Shown piece after piece: positions 12,510-22,709 of a DNA stretch of 64,000 nucleotides. The position numbers and the translations under genes are program-made. The stretch is from Acanthochromis polyacanthus (lineage: Eukaryota > Chordata > Actinopteri > Pomacentridae). The notes under the pieces are model-generated. The model saw nothing but the letters and a program-made list of their open reading frames with translations, searched no databases and was not told where the DNA came from. Positions within the stretch are counted from its first letter, which is position 1; every line of letters starts with the position of its first letter. The stretch is from the NCBI RefSeq assembly GCF_021347895.1, contig NC_067113.1, positions 2,174,467 through 2,238,466 of the forward strand, given 5' to 3'.

Positions 12510-12840
12510 TTGAATCAAAAGCTAACAACAGTGGAGGGTATGTCACAATAAAAATGTCTCAGTTTGGACAGAACAGCAGCCTTCAGCTGAAATCCAGTAC
12601 AATTGTGTCCCACCAGTGGCGTGATCATGGATGTGTCCAGGCAGCAGCTGACCTCTGCCTCGTAATTAGCCTTAAGACCAGCTATAAAGATAAACATAGA
12701 TATTATCATTATCATCAACATATGGTGCATGTGTTTAACCTTTAAGCTATGTAGGGATGCAAATGTAGTCGAAGCTAAGTAGCTAAGCTAATGCTAACAC
12801 GTTCAGTGTTCAGAATCAAAACATCTCTAAAAATTACCTG
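12510..12840 (-). other. Conserved internal block of copy A, function unknown
   Basis: The minus-strand open segment LKANYEAEVSCCLDTSM (within 12,515-12,730) is preceded by a possible acceptor and is well preserved in copy B at 33,580-33,705. Conservation between copies could be simple shared ancestry. I do not recognise the product. Confidence 0.3.
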
Positions 12841-12975
12841 TTTTCTCAAACGTAGTCGCCGTTCCCTGTGACAACCATGAAGACAGATAGATAATCACAG
12901 AAGAGCTCATCTGAAGAGCAAATGTCCAATAAGGTTCCTGTTTTTGTTTGCCATGTCCTTCCGGGGCTCAGTAGG

Positions 12976-13133
12976 AAAAAGTCTGAATATATGGAATGAA
13001 ACTTTGAATAGATGGAATGAAAATCTGAACATTCTATATTCCAACTTTCATTCCATATATTCCGACTTTCATTCAATATATATCAACTTTCATTATATAT
13101 ATATCGACTTTCATTCAATATATATCGACTTTC

Positions 13134-13189
<56 letters not shown>

Positions 13190-13330
13190 CTTTCATTCAA
13201 TATATATCGACTTTCATTCTATATATATATCGACTTTCATTCAATATATATCGACTTTCATTCAATATATATCAAGTTTCATTCAATATATATCGACTTT
13301 CATTATATATATATCGACTTTCATTCAATA
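12976..13330. repeat. Subterminal tandem repeats of copy A, right arm
   Basis: Units such as TCAATATATATCGACTTTCA repeat on both sides of a (TA)n core (about 13,134-13,185). Together with the left arm they form the long inverted repeat of the transposon. Confidence 0.9.
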
Positions 13331-13353
13331 TATAATTTCCTAAACAGCATGCC

Positions 13354-13418
<65 letters not shown>

Positions 13419-13430
13419 AGATAGATATGC
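13354..13430. repeat. (TA)n, (GA)n and (GATA)n microsatellites
   Basis: Simple repeats bordering the right end of copy A. Confidence 0.9.
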
Positions 13431-13814
13431 ATCTATCTGCTTTCTTTCTGTTGGCTGAGCAGAAGTCTGTGTTACTTTAAATAGGCTTAATTATTTAACA
13501 GGACATGATATGGATGCAGACATTTAGGCTATGTGTGGATAAAACAACTGCACAGTGAAACAGCCACTTAATATTTAGGCTACTTTACAATGTAAAACGT
13601 GATCAACATGAAGTACTTCCATGAAATAATAAATGAATGAATGAAAGAAATTTATTCGGTTCTTTAAGGAATCAAGAACAAAAAAACAAAACAAAACCAT
13701 ACATTAAATCTTTATACAACCGAAAGGGTGTTGGCAGAAGCAAAAGCTTTTTATTTCTACGCCTACCCCTCTTACCCTACTAAACAAACAACATAAATCA
13801 ATATCATCACATTA

Positions 13815-14010
13815 GTTCCATGAGTTTATATGGCGTAAATCACAAGAGTCGCCTGAAGGCTCTTCACAATGCTAAGGTTTAACATTACACATACCCTCTG
13901 AGCAAGCACAATGGCAACAGTGGTAAGGAAAAACTCCCTACCTCATTTTAGGTTGTAGGAGGAAAGCCTCAAGGAGACCGGGCTCAGAGGGTGACCATCG
14001 ACCATGGTCA
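13815..14010. repeat. RTE/SINE-like 3' fragment inside the LINE
   Basis: The text GGTAAGGAAAAACTCCCT and the block CTCAAGGAGACCGGGCTC near 13,965-13,985 match a common fish RTE-derived 3' module. It sits between the LINE tail and its coding part, suggesting another nested insertion. Borders are uncertain. Confidence 0.5.
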
Positions 14011-14637
14011 TTCTCACAGCAGATAAAACAATACAAAGCACAAAACTGCAGTTGGCACACATTATCATCTGACAGGATTTACATGGAAATTGTAAACAGC
14101 GGAAAACATAATCATCAGCCCAAGTCCCGTTGTTGCAAGAAAACAGCCACATGCAGTCCAGCAGTCTGACATTCAACACACATCAGCTTCATTATCACAG
14201 CGGACAGGTCTGTAATTCGCTTTCCATATTATATCTCATTATCATACCATTCTTACATAGTTTTTTCATCATTCTTATTGTACTACAAGTTTTGATATTA
14301 TCACAGCAATCATTCCACAGATTAACACCTCTAACTGACACACAGTGGTTTTTAACATTCTTACGTATTTTTGGCTTTTCAAACAGTAGGGTTCCTCTGA
14401 GATTATATCTTCTGTCTCTGACTTTAAACAATGTCTGGATACTTTATGGTAACTGATCATTTTTTGCCTTGTACATAATTTGCAGTGTGTTAAGATTTAC
14501 TATGTCTTTAAATTGTAGTATGTTTAACTGAGTGAAAAGTGGATTAGTTGATTCTCGGTAAAGTTTTTTTTACTGATAATTCGTATGGCTTTCTTTTGCA
14601 ATAAAAAAATAGCATTTGTGTTTGTTTTATATGTGTT

Positions 14638-15218
14638 TGTCAGGATTCTGCCCTGTTGCTGCCTTTTTGTTCCCTCAGTGTGTGTTGCCCTTTAGTGTGT
14701 GTTTTTGGCTTGTGTGTCTCTGTCTCCCTCTGGCTATGTCTTTCCCTTCTGTCTCTCTTCCACTCGCTCGTCCCCTGGCTCTGTCTTCCCATTAGTTCAT
14801 CACTCTCACCTGTTGCAATCAGCTCAATTCAATCCACCTGGTCCCCTTTCCTGTTATTTAAGCTCTGCCATTCCCCTCAGTCTTTGCTGGTGCATAGTAG
14901 GACTTTGATGCAGTTTTTGTCTTCACTCTCCACTTTCCCGCCACTGCTGGATTATCAGTTAGTTGGACTTTGTCATGATTCACCTTTTTCTGGAATATTC
15001 CCTTGGACTCTAGTTTTGCTTTAGTCATCGGTTTCCCAATATGTAAGTACTTTGTTTTGCTTGGTCATTTGTCATAGTCTAGATTTGTTCTTTGTCCACT
15101 TCAGTCTCGCCTTCAGTTGTTAGTGATTTTTGATTTTGATTAATAAATCTTTTAACCATGCCCAGTGTTCTGTCTGTGATGTCTGCGCCTGGGTTCTCCA
15201 CACCCCCCATTCCTAACA
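14638..15218 (+). mobile_element. Solo LTR (Gypsy-type), 581 bp
   Basis: It begins TGTCAGGATTCTGCCC and ends CCATTCCTAACA, the TG...CA form. A polyadenylation signal AATAAA is at about 15,143. The flanks are GTGTT (14,633-14,637) and GTGTC (15,219-15,223), a five-base target duplication with one mismatch. It interrupts the LINE. Ser/Leu-rich open frames inside are not genes. Confidence 0.75.
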
Positions 15219-15791
15219 GTGTCTCCCCAAAACTCCACACAATACGTCATATATATATATATATTAACTACGAGTGAATAATATAGTGTTTTCAATTAAT
15301 TCTGATTTATGAAATATTGTGCCTTGTACAAAATGGCAATAGATTTAGACATTTTTGTTTTAACCTGATTTATGTGAGATTTCCAAGATAATTTATTGTT
15401 AATTATTACTCCTAAAAATGTATTTTCAGTAACTGTGTCGATCTCAACCTCATTAATTTTGATATTTCTGTGCTTGTTTGATGCCCGGTTTCCAAATATA
15501 ATACATTTAGTTTTTCCAGTATGAAGAGATAATTTGTCAGTATCAAACCATTTTTAACTGTTTTTAGTTCATTCTCCACTGTATACAGAAGTTGTTTTAA
15601 GTACTCTCCACTACAAAATAAAGCTGTGTCGTCAGCAAATAGAACACACCTCAAAGATTTTGTGACCAAACATAAGTCATTGATAATGCCGAGGTCTGAC
15701 CTGTTTGAACAATGTTTTTATATTTTATCTTAAGCTGCTGCCCCGTGCACTACTCCCCCTTGGGATTTCACCTAAATGAAATAACTTAACA

Positions 15792-16397
15792 GGCTACCAT
15801 TCAGATAGCCTAGCCATGCTACACCCATGTTTCTGACGGCACAAGGGTCTAGGGAAGCTTGACAGGGAGGGAGGCGGGCTAAAAGGTTGTCTATCAAATC
15901 CCTCTGCAGCAATTGGGTAGGTATACAACCAATCAACGCAACAAATAGGCTGACGTAGTTCCGAGAGCACCGGCAGATTGTGGCTAAGTCCCATTAGCTT
16001 CCCAACCAGCGGAGCCGCGGAGCCAACTGGTATATTAAGGATTTGCCATATCCCGTCGGCATAAGTCCAAATACGTCTTTCTTCTCAATGAAACACTTCA
16101 GTGCCGTCCTTTGTTTATCTTTCAAGTTGAATTTTAGCTTCAAATCTTTAAGGGCTGTGGCCAAAGCCGAGTCGAAAGATAACTGTTTATTGTGCGCTGG
16201 TTGTTTCTGTCAGAATCGTCACGCCTCTGTCGTCACTTAGTTACGCCCGCCTTCTGACTCTACACTTCATGGTGATTGGTCCGGCCAGTTTTAGGAGAAT
16301 CCAGCCTCGAGCCTTATGGAGGGTAACTAGACCCACCCTGGCAGAGAATTAAATTCGTTGCCATGGGTTGTCTAGCGCAGCTCGGCTACCATTCAGA
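15792..16397 (-). mobile_element. RecQ exon-1 unit, copy 1
   Basis: A block of about 590 bases is flanked by a perfect 14-base direct repeat GGCTACCATTCAGA (15,792-15,805 and 16,384-16,397), which looks like a target-site duplication. On the minus strand it contains, in order, a CCAAT box (GGACCAATCAC), a GC-rich box (AAGGCGGGC) and the first exon of a RecQ-like helicase. A second unit with the same order lies at 22,710-23,258. It sits in the intron of the Harbinger Myb/SANT gene. Confidence 0.55.
16015..16183 (-). pseudogene. RecQ-like helicase first exon, copy 1
   Basis: RecQ helicases are ATP-driven 3'-5' DNA unwinding enzymes. The minus-strand frame reads LKDKQRTALKCFIEKKDVFG followed by LMPTGYGKSLIYQLAP, which is the RecQ motif 0/motif I region with Walker A (PTGYGKS) intact. 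No in-frame ATG is visible upstream and an eight-base duplication (GCTCCGCG) follows LAP, shifting the frame. Nothing beyond motif I is present: no DEAH box and no RQC domain. It is an exon fragment, not a helicase gene. Confidence 0.7.
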
Positions 16398-16437
16398 CAG
16401 TTTACCCTGTAATATTATGATTGCAAAGGACTACATT

Positions 16438-16690
16438 TAAACTTGCGCATTGACCCGGGCAGCAATGTTCTCCACGCTGTCTCCCTCTCTTTTGCAGCTG
16501 CTGCGGTGTTGCACTTCTTTTGAAAAACGTGTTCAAACTTGCCATATAACCGTGTTAAGATGTCCAGTTCAAAAACACAGCCCTCCTCTTCCCCGTTGCC
16601 ATTGTGACTTGTGGAATCGTGGCTCAATTTATGCTGTCTTTTCAGAGTTGTGGTGCACGCGCTTAACTCTGAGTGAAATTACACAGAGTT
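16438..16690 (-). pseudogene. Harbinger Myb/SANT-like protein, N-terminal exon
   Basis: On the minus strand the segment KKCNTAAAAKERETAW (about 16,495-16,545) is diagnostic of the Myb/SANT-like DNA-binding protein of fish Harbinger elements. A one-base shift separates it from IAARVNAQ, after which GTTTAA could be the donor site. The C-terminal exons lie more than 6 kb away at 9,735-10,175. The protein would bind transposon ends and recruit the transposase. This copy is disabled. Confidence 0.65.
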
Positions 16691-16812
16691 GATTAAACCA
16701 ACTCAAATCAGCCGTTGTGAAACCGAACACTCAGTCTCCTATCTCTGAGTACATCAACTCTGAGTTTAGGATTAAACTCAGTTTGTTAAACCTGCTTCGT
16801 GAAACAAACCCC

Positions 16813-17830
16813 GGATGTATGGCAAAAGTACATAAATGGGAGAGTGGAATTTTATGTTTTGTATGGATTTGAAGATCAAAACAAGGCACTTACACCAAAG
16901 TATAGGCTGGTTTAGCTTTTGTTTCATGCTATTTACATGCAAATACATTCTGTCATCTTATAGATGGAGCCATTTTAATGTTAACTCCCTTTTTTTTTTT
17001 TTTTCAGATGTGCAAATGTAATTTAACATATGAATGTCAAAAGAATAACAGCGATGGAGTTTAATATTTGTTTGCAATAATGTCAAGCCTATGAGCCAGA
17101 CACTTTTAGTATCTATTTTGGAAATTCTTTTCCATTGCTTTAAAACAGCTGTAATAAAGTGTTGTTTGCTCTGACTTCAGTCTTTTTGCCTTTATCTATT
17201 TTTATTATTTATATTTCTTTCTTTTTTTTCAATATTTGGTGCTTTTGGCACTTATTGTGGAGCAAAGAAAGAAATTCATATTACAGGGAAACATGTTTCT
17301 TTACTGTGCATATGAAAAACTGTGAACCTTGAACCTAATGATCACATTACACAACTGTCATACACTGGAGTATGTTACATTAAAGCAAAAAAGGTCACTG
17401 AATGCAACAATAATGACTGAAGTGGATTTGTCTGATCCGTGTGAAACAACAAAATGATGATTATACTGCACCTGTGTCATGAGAACCTGACCAGCAGAAC
17501 ATGTTGCTAGTGACAGAGCGTGACAACTCTGTTCACATGTATGGAAACAAAACCATGTGCATGAACATTAGTATAAATAAATTGTTAGCAATGATGAAAC
17601 AGGGCTTAGCTAAAATGCCAGCAGAGACACTGGAAGTCTGCTGCTTCTTCTGCAGACTTGGCTCTGGATGAATCTGAAGATGAAAGGCCCCATGAACGAT
17701 GAGATGTACAGCAACTATGTGAAGCAGTACATTCAGGTGACGAAACTCACTAACTACAGAGTTTCTATGTCACTAGTTGTCTCAACACTTTAGCTGAGAT
17801 TTCTAAGTTTTTGAGCATGAGTTTTGATAT
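16813..17830. other. No recognised gene or repeat
   Basis: A T-rich tract near 16,988-17,004 and ordinary AT-rich DNA. A possible donor-like exon edge near 17,735 has no supporting protein motif. Confidence 0.4.
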
Positions 17831-17832
17831 CT

Positions 17833-17870
17833 TGTCAGCCTTACCCACAAATTTGCGGGTAAGGCTGACA
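17833..17870. repeat. Perfect 14-bp hairpin
   Basis: TGTCAGCCTTACCC at 17,833-17,846 and GGGTAAGGCTGACA at 17,857-17,870 are exact reverse complements around a 10-base loop. It sits at the left edge of an LTR-like block. Confidence 0.85.
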
Positions 17871-18241
17871 AGGCTGATTCAGGAACCTGTGGGACTGCTG
17901 GGGGAAGAGCTGGGTCCATGTAAAGTTATTGCAGTCTAGAGGAAATGGGGATCGGCAGGAGAAAAGAGTCCAAAAGAGGATCTGCAGTCTGTGGTCCAGC
18001 AGGGACTGAGTGAATGAACTGAGCTTATACAGCTGGAAGTGTGATTGTGGTCAGATGAGCTGAATGGACTGATTACTGCAGCTGAGTCTTGTCACAGCAA
18101 TCAGCAGAGCAGGACTGACAGGGAGAGCGAAAGGATGAGTGAGAGAGAGAGAGGAGAGAGAGACACAGGACAGACACAGAGACAGGGAGAAAGAGTGGGG
18201 AAAAAAAAGGGAGGACAGGGGCTGGTGCGGGGATCATGACA
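17871..18241 (-). mobile_element. Partial LTR, Gypsy-type
   Basis: Read on the minus strand it starts TGTCATGATCCCCGC at 18,241 and continues with pyrimidine-rich CTCTCT tracts, then CAGCTGTATAAGCTCAG as a possible TATA region. This layout matches the other Gypsy-type LTRs in the window, notably 20,517-21,320. No matching target duplication was found and the far end is truncated at the hairpin. Confidence 0.45.
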
Positions 18242-18714
18242 CCAATAGGAGGGCATTACTTTTGTTTTTCTTCATTTTTCCAAAGACTACTTCCATTTTA
18301 AAGACAATGCTAAATTACTCCTCACGGATCCCATTAATCCAGGATTTTGAATCAGAATGCCAATTTCTGAATTGTTTTGGTTGCTGATTGTTAACATCCA
18401 TATAAGCCTCCAGTTAAAAGCAGTAGTCTTTACTGTAGTGACAAGGGCAGGCTGTCTGTGATAATGATAGCTGAAGTTCACCTCTACCAGTTTTGATACT
18501 CAAGGTTGGATTTCTCAGACACTCTGACTTGTGTAAAGTGATTGATTGGGCCTTGTTGAGGTTGATGCCACCATTGAGACCCACTGGGCACTCTGACATA
18601 ACAATGCTATATATGTTTGCAAATTAAGAGTTATATCCCTGAAAGGTCAACCTAACAAAGCCACATCCATACAGACAGGTGGACCACAATCAAGGCATAC
18701 TGAACTACTGTCTT

Positions 18715-18790
18715 CCAAGCATACTGCTAGCGGTAGAAAATGCATTTGGCATTCTTGCAAGGACTTTTAGGTCACCTCTGTAGAGGCAGG
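18715..18790 (+). pseudogene. Possible HARBI1-like transposase scrap
   Basis: The plus-strand frame gives VENAFGILARTFR at about 18,732-18,770, resembling the VENAFG-LA-R region around the catalytic Glu of PIF/Harbinger nucleases. It is followed by stops. With so little sequence the assignment is weak. Confidence 0.35.
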
Positions 18791-19436
18791 CAAAGTGGTT
18801 AAGAGACTTATGCATCAATAACTTCCTCTGTAAACACAGGTCTGAAGCATGGACCTTCGGACTCGAGAGAACCAGGAGAACTTTCCAGCAGATGAAGAAC
18901 AGACGGGAACACAATGCAATGGTTATGACAAATATGCAGTGAAACCTTCTGTGTGACTATTTAGTCTCTTCTGCAATTTAGTATTGTAGCGATGTCAGAG
19001 TAGTGTTTCTACAGTACAAAGTGAACCGTGCATGTCAGTGAGTCATTTTTCTACTGCATGGCTCTTTTATCTTCAGAAAGGTGCCTTCACAGTAAAGAGA
19101 GTTGATTTTGAATGCTAAAACAGACTTTTTTTGTTGTTTTCATAATTTCTGAAGAATATATATTGAAAAAAAAAGTTAAATTAACAGAACCTTGTGCTTA
19201 CATAATCAATCCAGCTTCACTGTCATTGGATTGATTGTATTTATGATCTATGCATTTATGATCTATCACTACTGTACATTTTAAATTAAATGTTTAAAAA
19301 ATATATGAAATCCACATACAGTATAATACAAACACTGCTGATGTACACAAACCTCAAGAAGCCTAGCTTTTCACAAACTTTTTTTTTTTTTGGATCATAG
19401 TTTTGGAGACTTTTTAAAAGACTTTGAGGTCAAGTC
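18791..19436. other. No recognised gene or repeat
   Basis: AT-rich DNA with no coding motif. Confidence 0.4.
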
Positions 19437-19446
19437 TGTTTGTCTG

Positions 19447-19925
19447 TTAACAGCATAACTCAAAAAGTCATGGACGGATTTTCACCAAATTTTTACAGGA
19501 TGTCCGGAAGAGCAAGAGTAAGAATCGATTAGATTTTAGAGGTGATGCGGATCACCGTCTGGATCCAGGAATTTTTTAAGCTCTCTGTCCCCCCTGGTCC
19601 ATCACAAAGGTACATGTCTGCCAGTGCTGATCAGGCACAGGTTCAAGTCACTACTGCGGATGCCATCTTTAAGTATTTTTTGAAGCTCTCTGTCCAATTT
19701 CAATGTCCTTCGACCTTCAAAAAATTCCTGGATCCAGACGGTGATTCGGATCACCTCCAAAATCTAATCGATTCTTACTCTTGCTCTTCCGGACATCCTG
19801 TAAAAATTTGGTGAAAATCCGTCCATGACTTTTTGAGTTATGCTGTTAACAGAGAAACAGACAGACAGAGACACACACACACACAGACAAACTCCGGTGA
19901 TTACATAACCTCCTGGTGGAGGTAA
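19447..19925. mobile_element. Foldback element with ~130-bp arms
   Basis: The arm at 19,447-19,577 is nearly the exact reverse complement of 19,719-19,849. Both contain CATAACTCAAAAAGTCATGG or its complement and an AATCGATT core. The loop is about 140 bases. To the right is GACA-rich DNA and CCTCCTGGTGGAGGTAA, the family terminus also seen at 4,020 and 7,291. The left terminus is not seen. The inverted arrangement suggests two family members inserted head to head, or an inverted duplication. Confidence 0.75.
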
Positions 19926-19927
19926 TT

Positions 19928-20302
19928 ATGTTGAGACCTAATGTAGAAATTATACAGAAAGCGCAAGGTTGATAAAATGTTGAGTCAACGTTTGCAAGCA
20001 TTGATTCAACATTAATTAAACATTGACCTGTCAAACATTTTAATTAAACCAAAATACAATGTAGATTCAATGGCATCTTTTAAACACAAACTTCAATGTT
20101 GACAAAATGTTGTTGAATCAAGCGTTGACCCACCCATCAATCTTCAACCGTAACCACAATTCAACCTTAACCCTAATTCAACATTGATTTAACATCTTTT
20201 GCTATCTGGGTAAAGTGTGATTTATGGTTGAAAAGCAAACGTTGACTCAACATTTTATCAACCTTGTGCTTTCTGTATAATTTCTACGTTAGGTCCCAAC
20301 AT
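19928..20302. mobile_element. Foldback element with 68-bp arms
   Basis: Positions 19,928-19,995 and 20,235-20,302 form an inverted repeat with few mismatches (AAGGTTGATAAAATGTTGAG versus its complement). The interior is rich in TTCAACATTGATT motifs. GCTATCTGGG occurs at about 20,202-20,211 and again at 20,331-20,340 and may be a terminal motif. No gene is present. Confidence 0.7.
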
Positions 20303-20516
20303 AGATTCAACATTGATTCACCCATAGTTTGCTATCTGGGGCATGATCAGCCACAACATTATGACCACACACAATTGAAGTAAATAACATCAATCATCTT
20401 GTTATAACGCAACATTCTGCTGGGAAACCTTGAGTCCAGACATTCATGTGGATGTTTGACATGTGCCACCCACCTAAACATTGTAGTTCAAACAATATGT
20501 CGTATGTCTGTCTTTC

Positions 20517-21320
20517 TGTCACAAATTTAGGCTGGACTCGTGCAGAGGAACACACCACCGAGGCAGGTATGGAAGTTATAAAGGATATTTATTGTGAACA
20601 ACGTAATAGGGAGGCAGGTGGGTCTGAGGTGAGAGGGGAGTGAACCTGGAGATGAGTTCGGTTCCGAGGATGGTGAGCCGGGGATCGGCGGCCGTCTTTG
20701 GTCCGGTGGAGGGGGACGAGTGTGGCGGCTGATGGTGTTTGGATCCCTGGCGGCAACGAAGTTTGATTGGGGCGGAGATCCAGGAGGATTGGTGCCGGCA
20801 GGATGGAGCGGGCAGATACAGATGATCCAGGCAGAGAGGAACGACGAACCAGCTGAACGGAGATGGAGGCTTTCCAGGGGGTTTCACGGTGTCTGGAGGA
20901 TTCGGTGCCGGAAACAGGCAGAGCTCGGCAGGCAGGAATCAGGACAGCCAGTTCTGGAGCAGGCAGAAGAGAAAAATACATTAGGCAGGGTTTCACAGAG
21001 CATTAAGCAAACTGTGCGGCAAGAACGCAACTGACGAGTAGTCGAGTATAACAATCTGGTGAGGAATGGGAGAGTGAACCAGTCTTTTGTACGGAGGCAG
21101 ATGATTAATGGAATGTGCTACAGCTGTCACGACTCCTGTGAGGTCACTTGATTGCCTGAGTGACTGCAGCTTGGCTTGTTGCTCTGCTTGGCTCACTGCT
21201 GGAGAGAGAGAGAGAGAGATAGGGAAAGCAGAAACAGAAGAGACGGAGGATGAGAGGAAAAAGTGGGGAAAAGGTATTTGGATGCCAGATAGGAAACGGG
21301 GAGAGGAGAAGGTTCTGACA
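20517..21320 (-). mobile_element. Solo LTR with perfect target duplication, 804 bp
   Basis: On the plus strand it begins TGTCACAAATT and ends GGTTCTGACA. It is flanked by the exact five-base duplication CTTTC at 20,512-20,516 and 21,321-21,325. The polyadenylation signal AATAAA on the minus strand (about 20,588) lies near the 20,517 end, so transcription would run on the minus strand. Open frames inside are repeat-internal. This is the product of LTR-LTR recombination of a Gypsy-type element. Confidence 0.85.
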
Positions 21321-21325
21321 CTTTC

Positions 21326-21890
21326 ACTACTAGCTCCAATGTGAGAAAGTAGCTCCTACTGAGACAATGAAAAACCTCCCTATTCAGCTGTTGAAGAGAA
21401 CTGATAGTTTCCCTACAACTCCTCTTTTCATAAGGCCAGTTTTGCTACAGCTTGAAGGAAACATCAAATAGGTATTGGTGGTTCTGTTAGTGCTGACATT
21501 GAAGGTCAAAACACTTATCACACCACAGGTTTCGGACTTGCAGACAAGTCCACATATTGTCATTGCTGAATACCTCTTGGGCATCTGTGATACACTGGCA
21601 CATCTCTCATATCGTGTCGTTGAATATCCTTACAGGGGCAGGTGCTGATTTGTCTCAGATCGGGGGCTTATGTCAGCAGTTCACAAGAATTTCCATAAAT
21701 GGAAAATTGGAACTAAAATTCTGTTGTGTAAATCTGTGATAATACCTTCCAGTATTCCAGTATTATCACTGAAAACTTTGATGGTCAGTGTGTCTGGATT
21801 CACTATTCTTTCAGGATTAACAACAGCCATTGAGACTGGAGGAAATGCTCTGTACAGCCAAAAAAAACAAAAACAAAGGTATTAGAGCTG
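21326..21890. other. Possible upstream part of the SAMD3-like gene
   Basis: No clear exon. Text around 21,560-21,600 may be a decayed exon of the following gene, but no motif supports it. Confidence 0.25.
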
Positions 21891-22709
21891 TTCAGAGTTC
21901 AGTTGCTTTTGTTGTCATTTGTTCCATCACCAATACCAAGAATTGTGAGCCAGTTCCAGAAGCAGCCGATGCAGATGTGTTTGAGGAGCTCTTGCAGGCA
22001 GGGAACCTCACTGTTAGGGTGACATTGGAAAAGTCAGCAGGTGAGACTCAACCTTGTTAGGGAAAGAGTATAATGAATATTGTGGAGAACACATGATTTT
22101 TTCATTTTGTGTTTACATTTTGTAAAAAATTGTTTACAGTTGCACTTCAGCATGATCTTGCATATACTTCACTGGAGTCACCCATGTCAGACAACTCATC
22201 TGGGTCAGTATCAGGAGACTCCTCGCTAGTATCCTGTGATTCATCAGATGCAACAGTAATTGTTCATAGAAACGGAGGGAAGAGAACCCATGCTGAACGG
22301 GAATCAGCAAAAGAGGTGTATCGCTTTTGTAACAAATTCTATTAATTATCAGATATCAGACACAAAGATGTTGTGTAGTTAAACTGATGGTGATGGATAA
22401 TTCTAACTTTCTGATTATTTATCTTTTAGATGGTGAGAAATGCTCTGAAGGCTAAACCAGGGCGACAGCTTATTTTGGATGAATATGATAAAATGAATAC
22501 ATTGACGGCTAGCACATGGAGAAAGTTGGTAAACCTTGTGGCCAATATGGTTGAAATGCATGGGTAAGTTTCATGTTCATAATGTTCTTTACTTAATATA
22601 GAAATTATTTTAAAATGAGCAGACTCATTGTGAGGCATTGCAGTCAAGCAATGTTTTAAGGCTAAAACATCATACAAAAACTAAATTTGAGAGACTGTTA
22701 CTAACTGAT

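Larger units (their letters stand above)
10348..13353 (+). mobile_element. Long-TIR DNA transposon, copy A (3.0 kb)
   Basis: The element starts GGCATGCCGTTTAGGAAATT at 10,348 and ends with the reverse complement (one mismatch) at 13,334-13,353. Each terminal arm is about 350-400 bases: the palindromic GGCATGCC end, an array of 18-21-base units of the form TATATATCGACTTTCAT in both orientations around a (TA)n core, and an inner block CCGGAAGGGACATG (10,685-10,698; mirrored at 12,952-12,965). The interior holds exon-like fragments but no intact gene. A second copy lies inverted at 32,455-38,668. The superfamily is not assigned. Confidence 0.75.
13627..15705 (-). mobile_element. LINE remnant (FADD-type RT), split by a solo LTR
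   Basis: The minus-strand 3' tail is an (AATG)n run at 13,627-13,646. Coding traces: YNLRGTLLFEKPKIRKNVK and RGVNLWNDC at about 14,310-14,410, typical of the C-terminus of a fish jockey/L2-like LINE, and VLFADDTALFCSGEYL at about 15,595-15,645, the RT catalytic motif with FADD. These lie on opposite sides of a solo LTR (14,638-15,218), which therefore inserted later. The 5' part with endonuclease is missing. Confidence 0.8.
8017..16812. mobile_element. Composite PIF/Harbinger element split by three insertions
   Basis: The left end at 8,017 begins GGGGTCTGTCTCACAAAG and the right end at 16,812, read inward on the minus strand, begins GGGGTTTGTTTCACGAAG. They match at about 23 of the first 26 bases. 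Between them lie the two genes expected of a PIF/Harbinger transposon: a DDE transposase on + and a Myb/SANT-like gene on -. The Myb/SANT gene is split: its N-terminal exon is near the right end and its C-terminal exons sit at 9.7-10.2 kb. The intervening DNA is filled by copy A of another transposon, a LINE with a solo LTR, and a RecQ exon-1 unit. A clean 3-bp target duplication was not found, so the ends could come from two copies. Confidence 0.6.

Noticed and set aside
13943..14456. Separate genes on either strand
   Set aside because: These frames fall within LINE 3' sequence and its nested repeat; the meaningful one is the LINE C-terminus.
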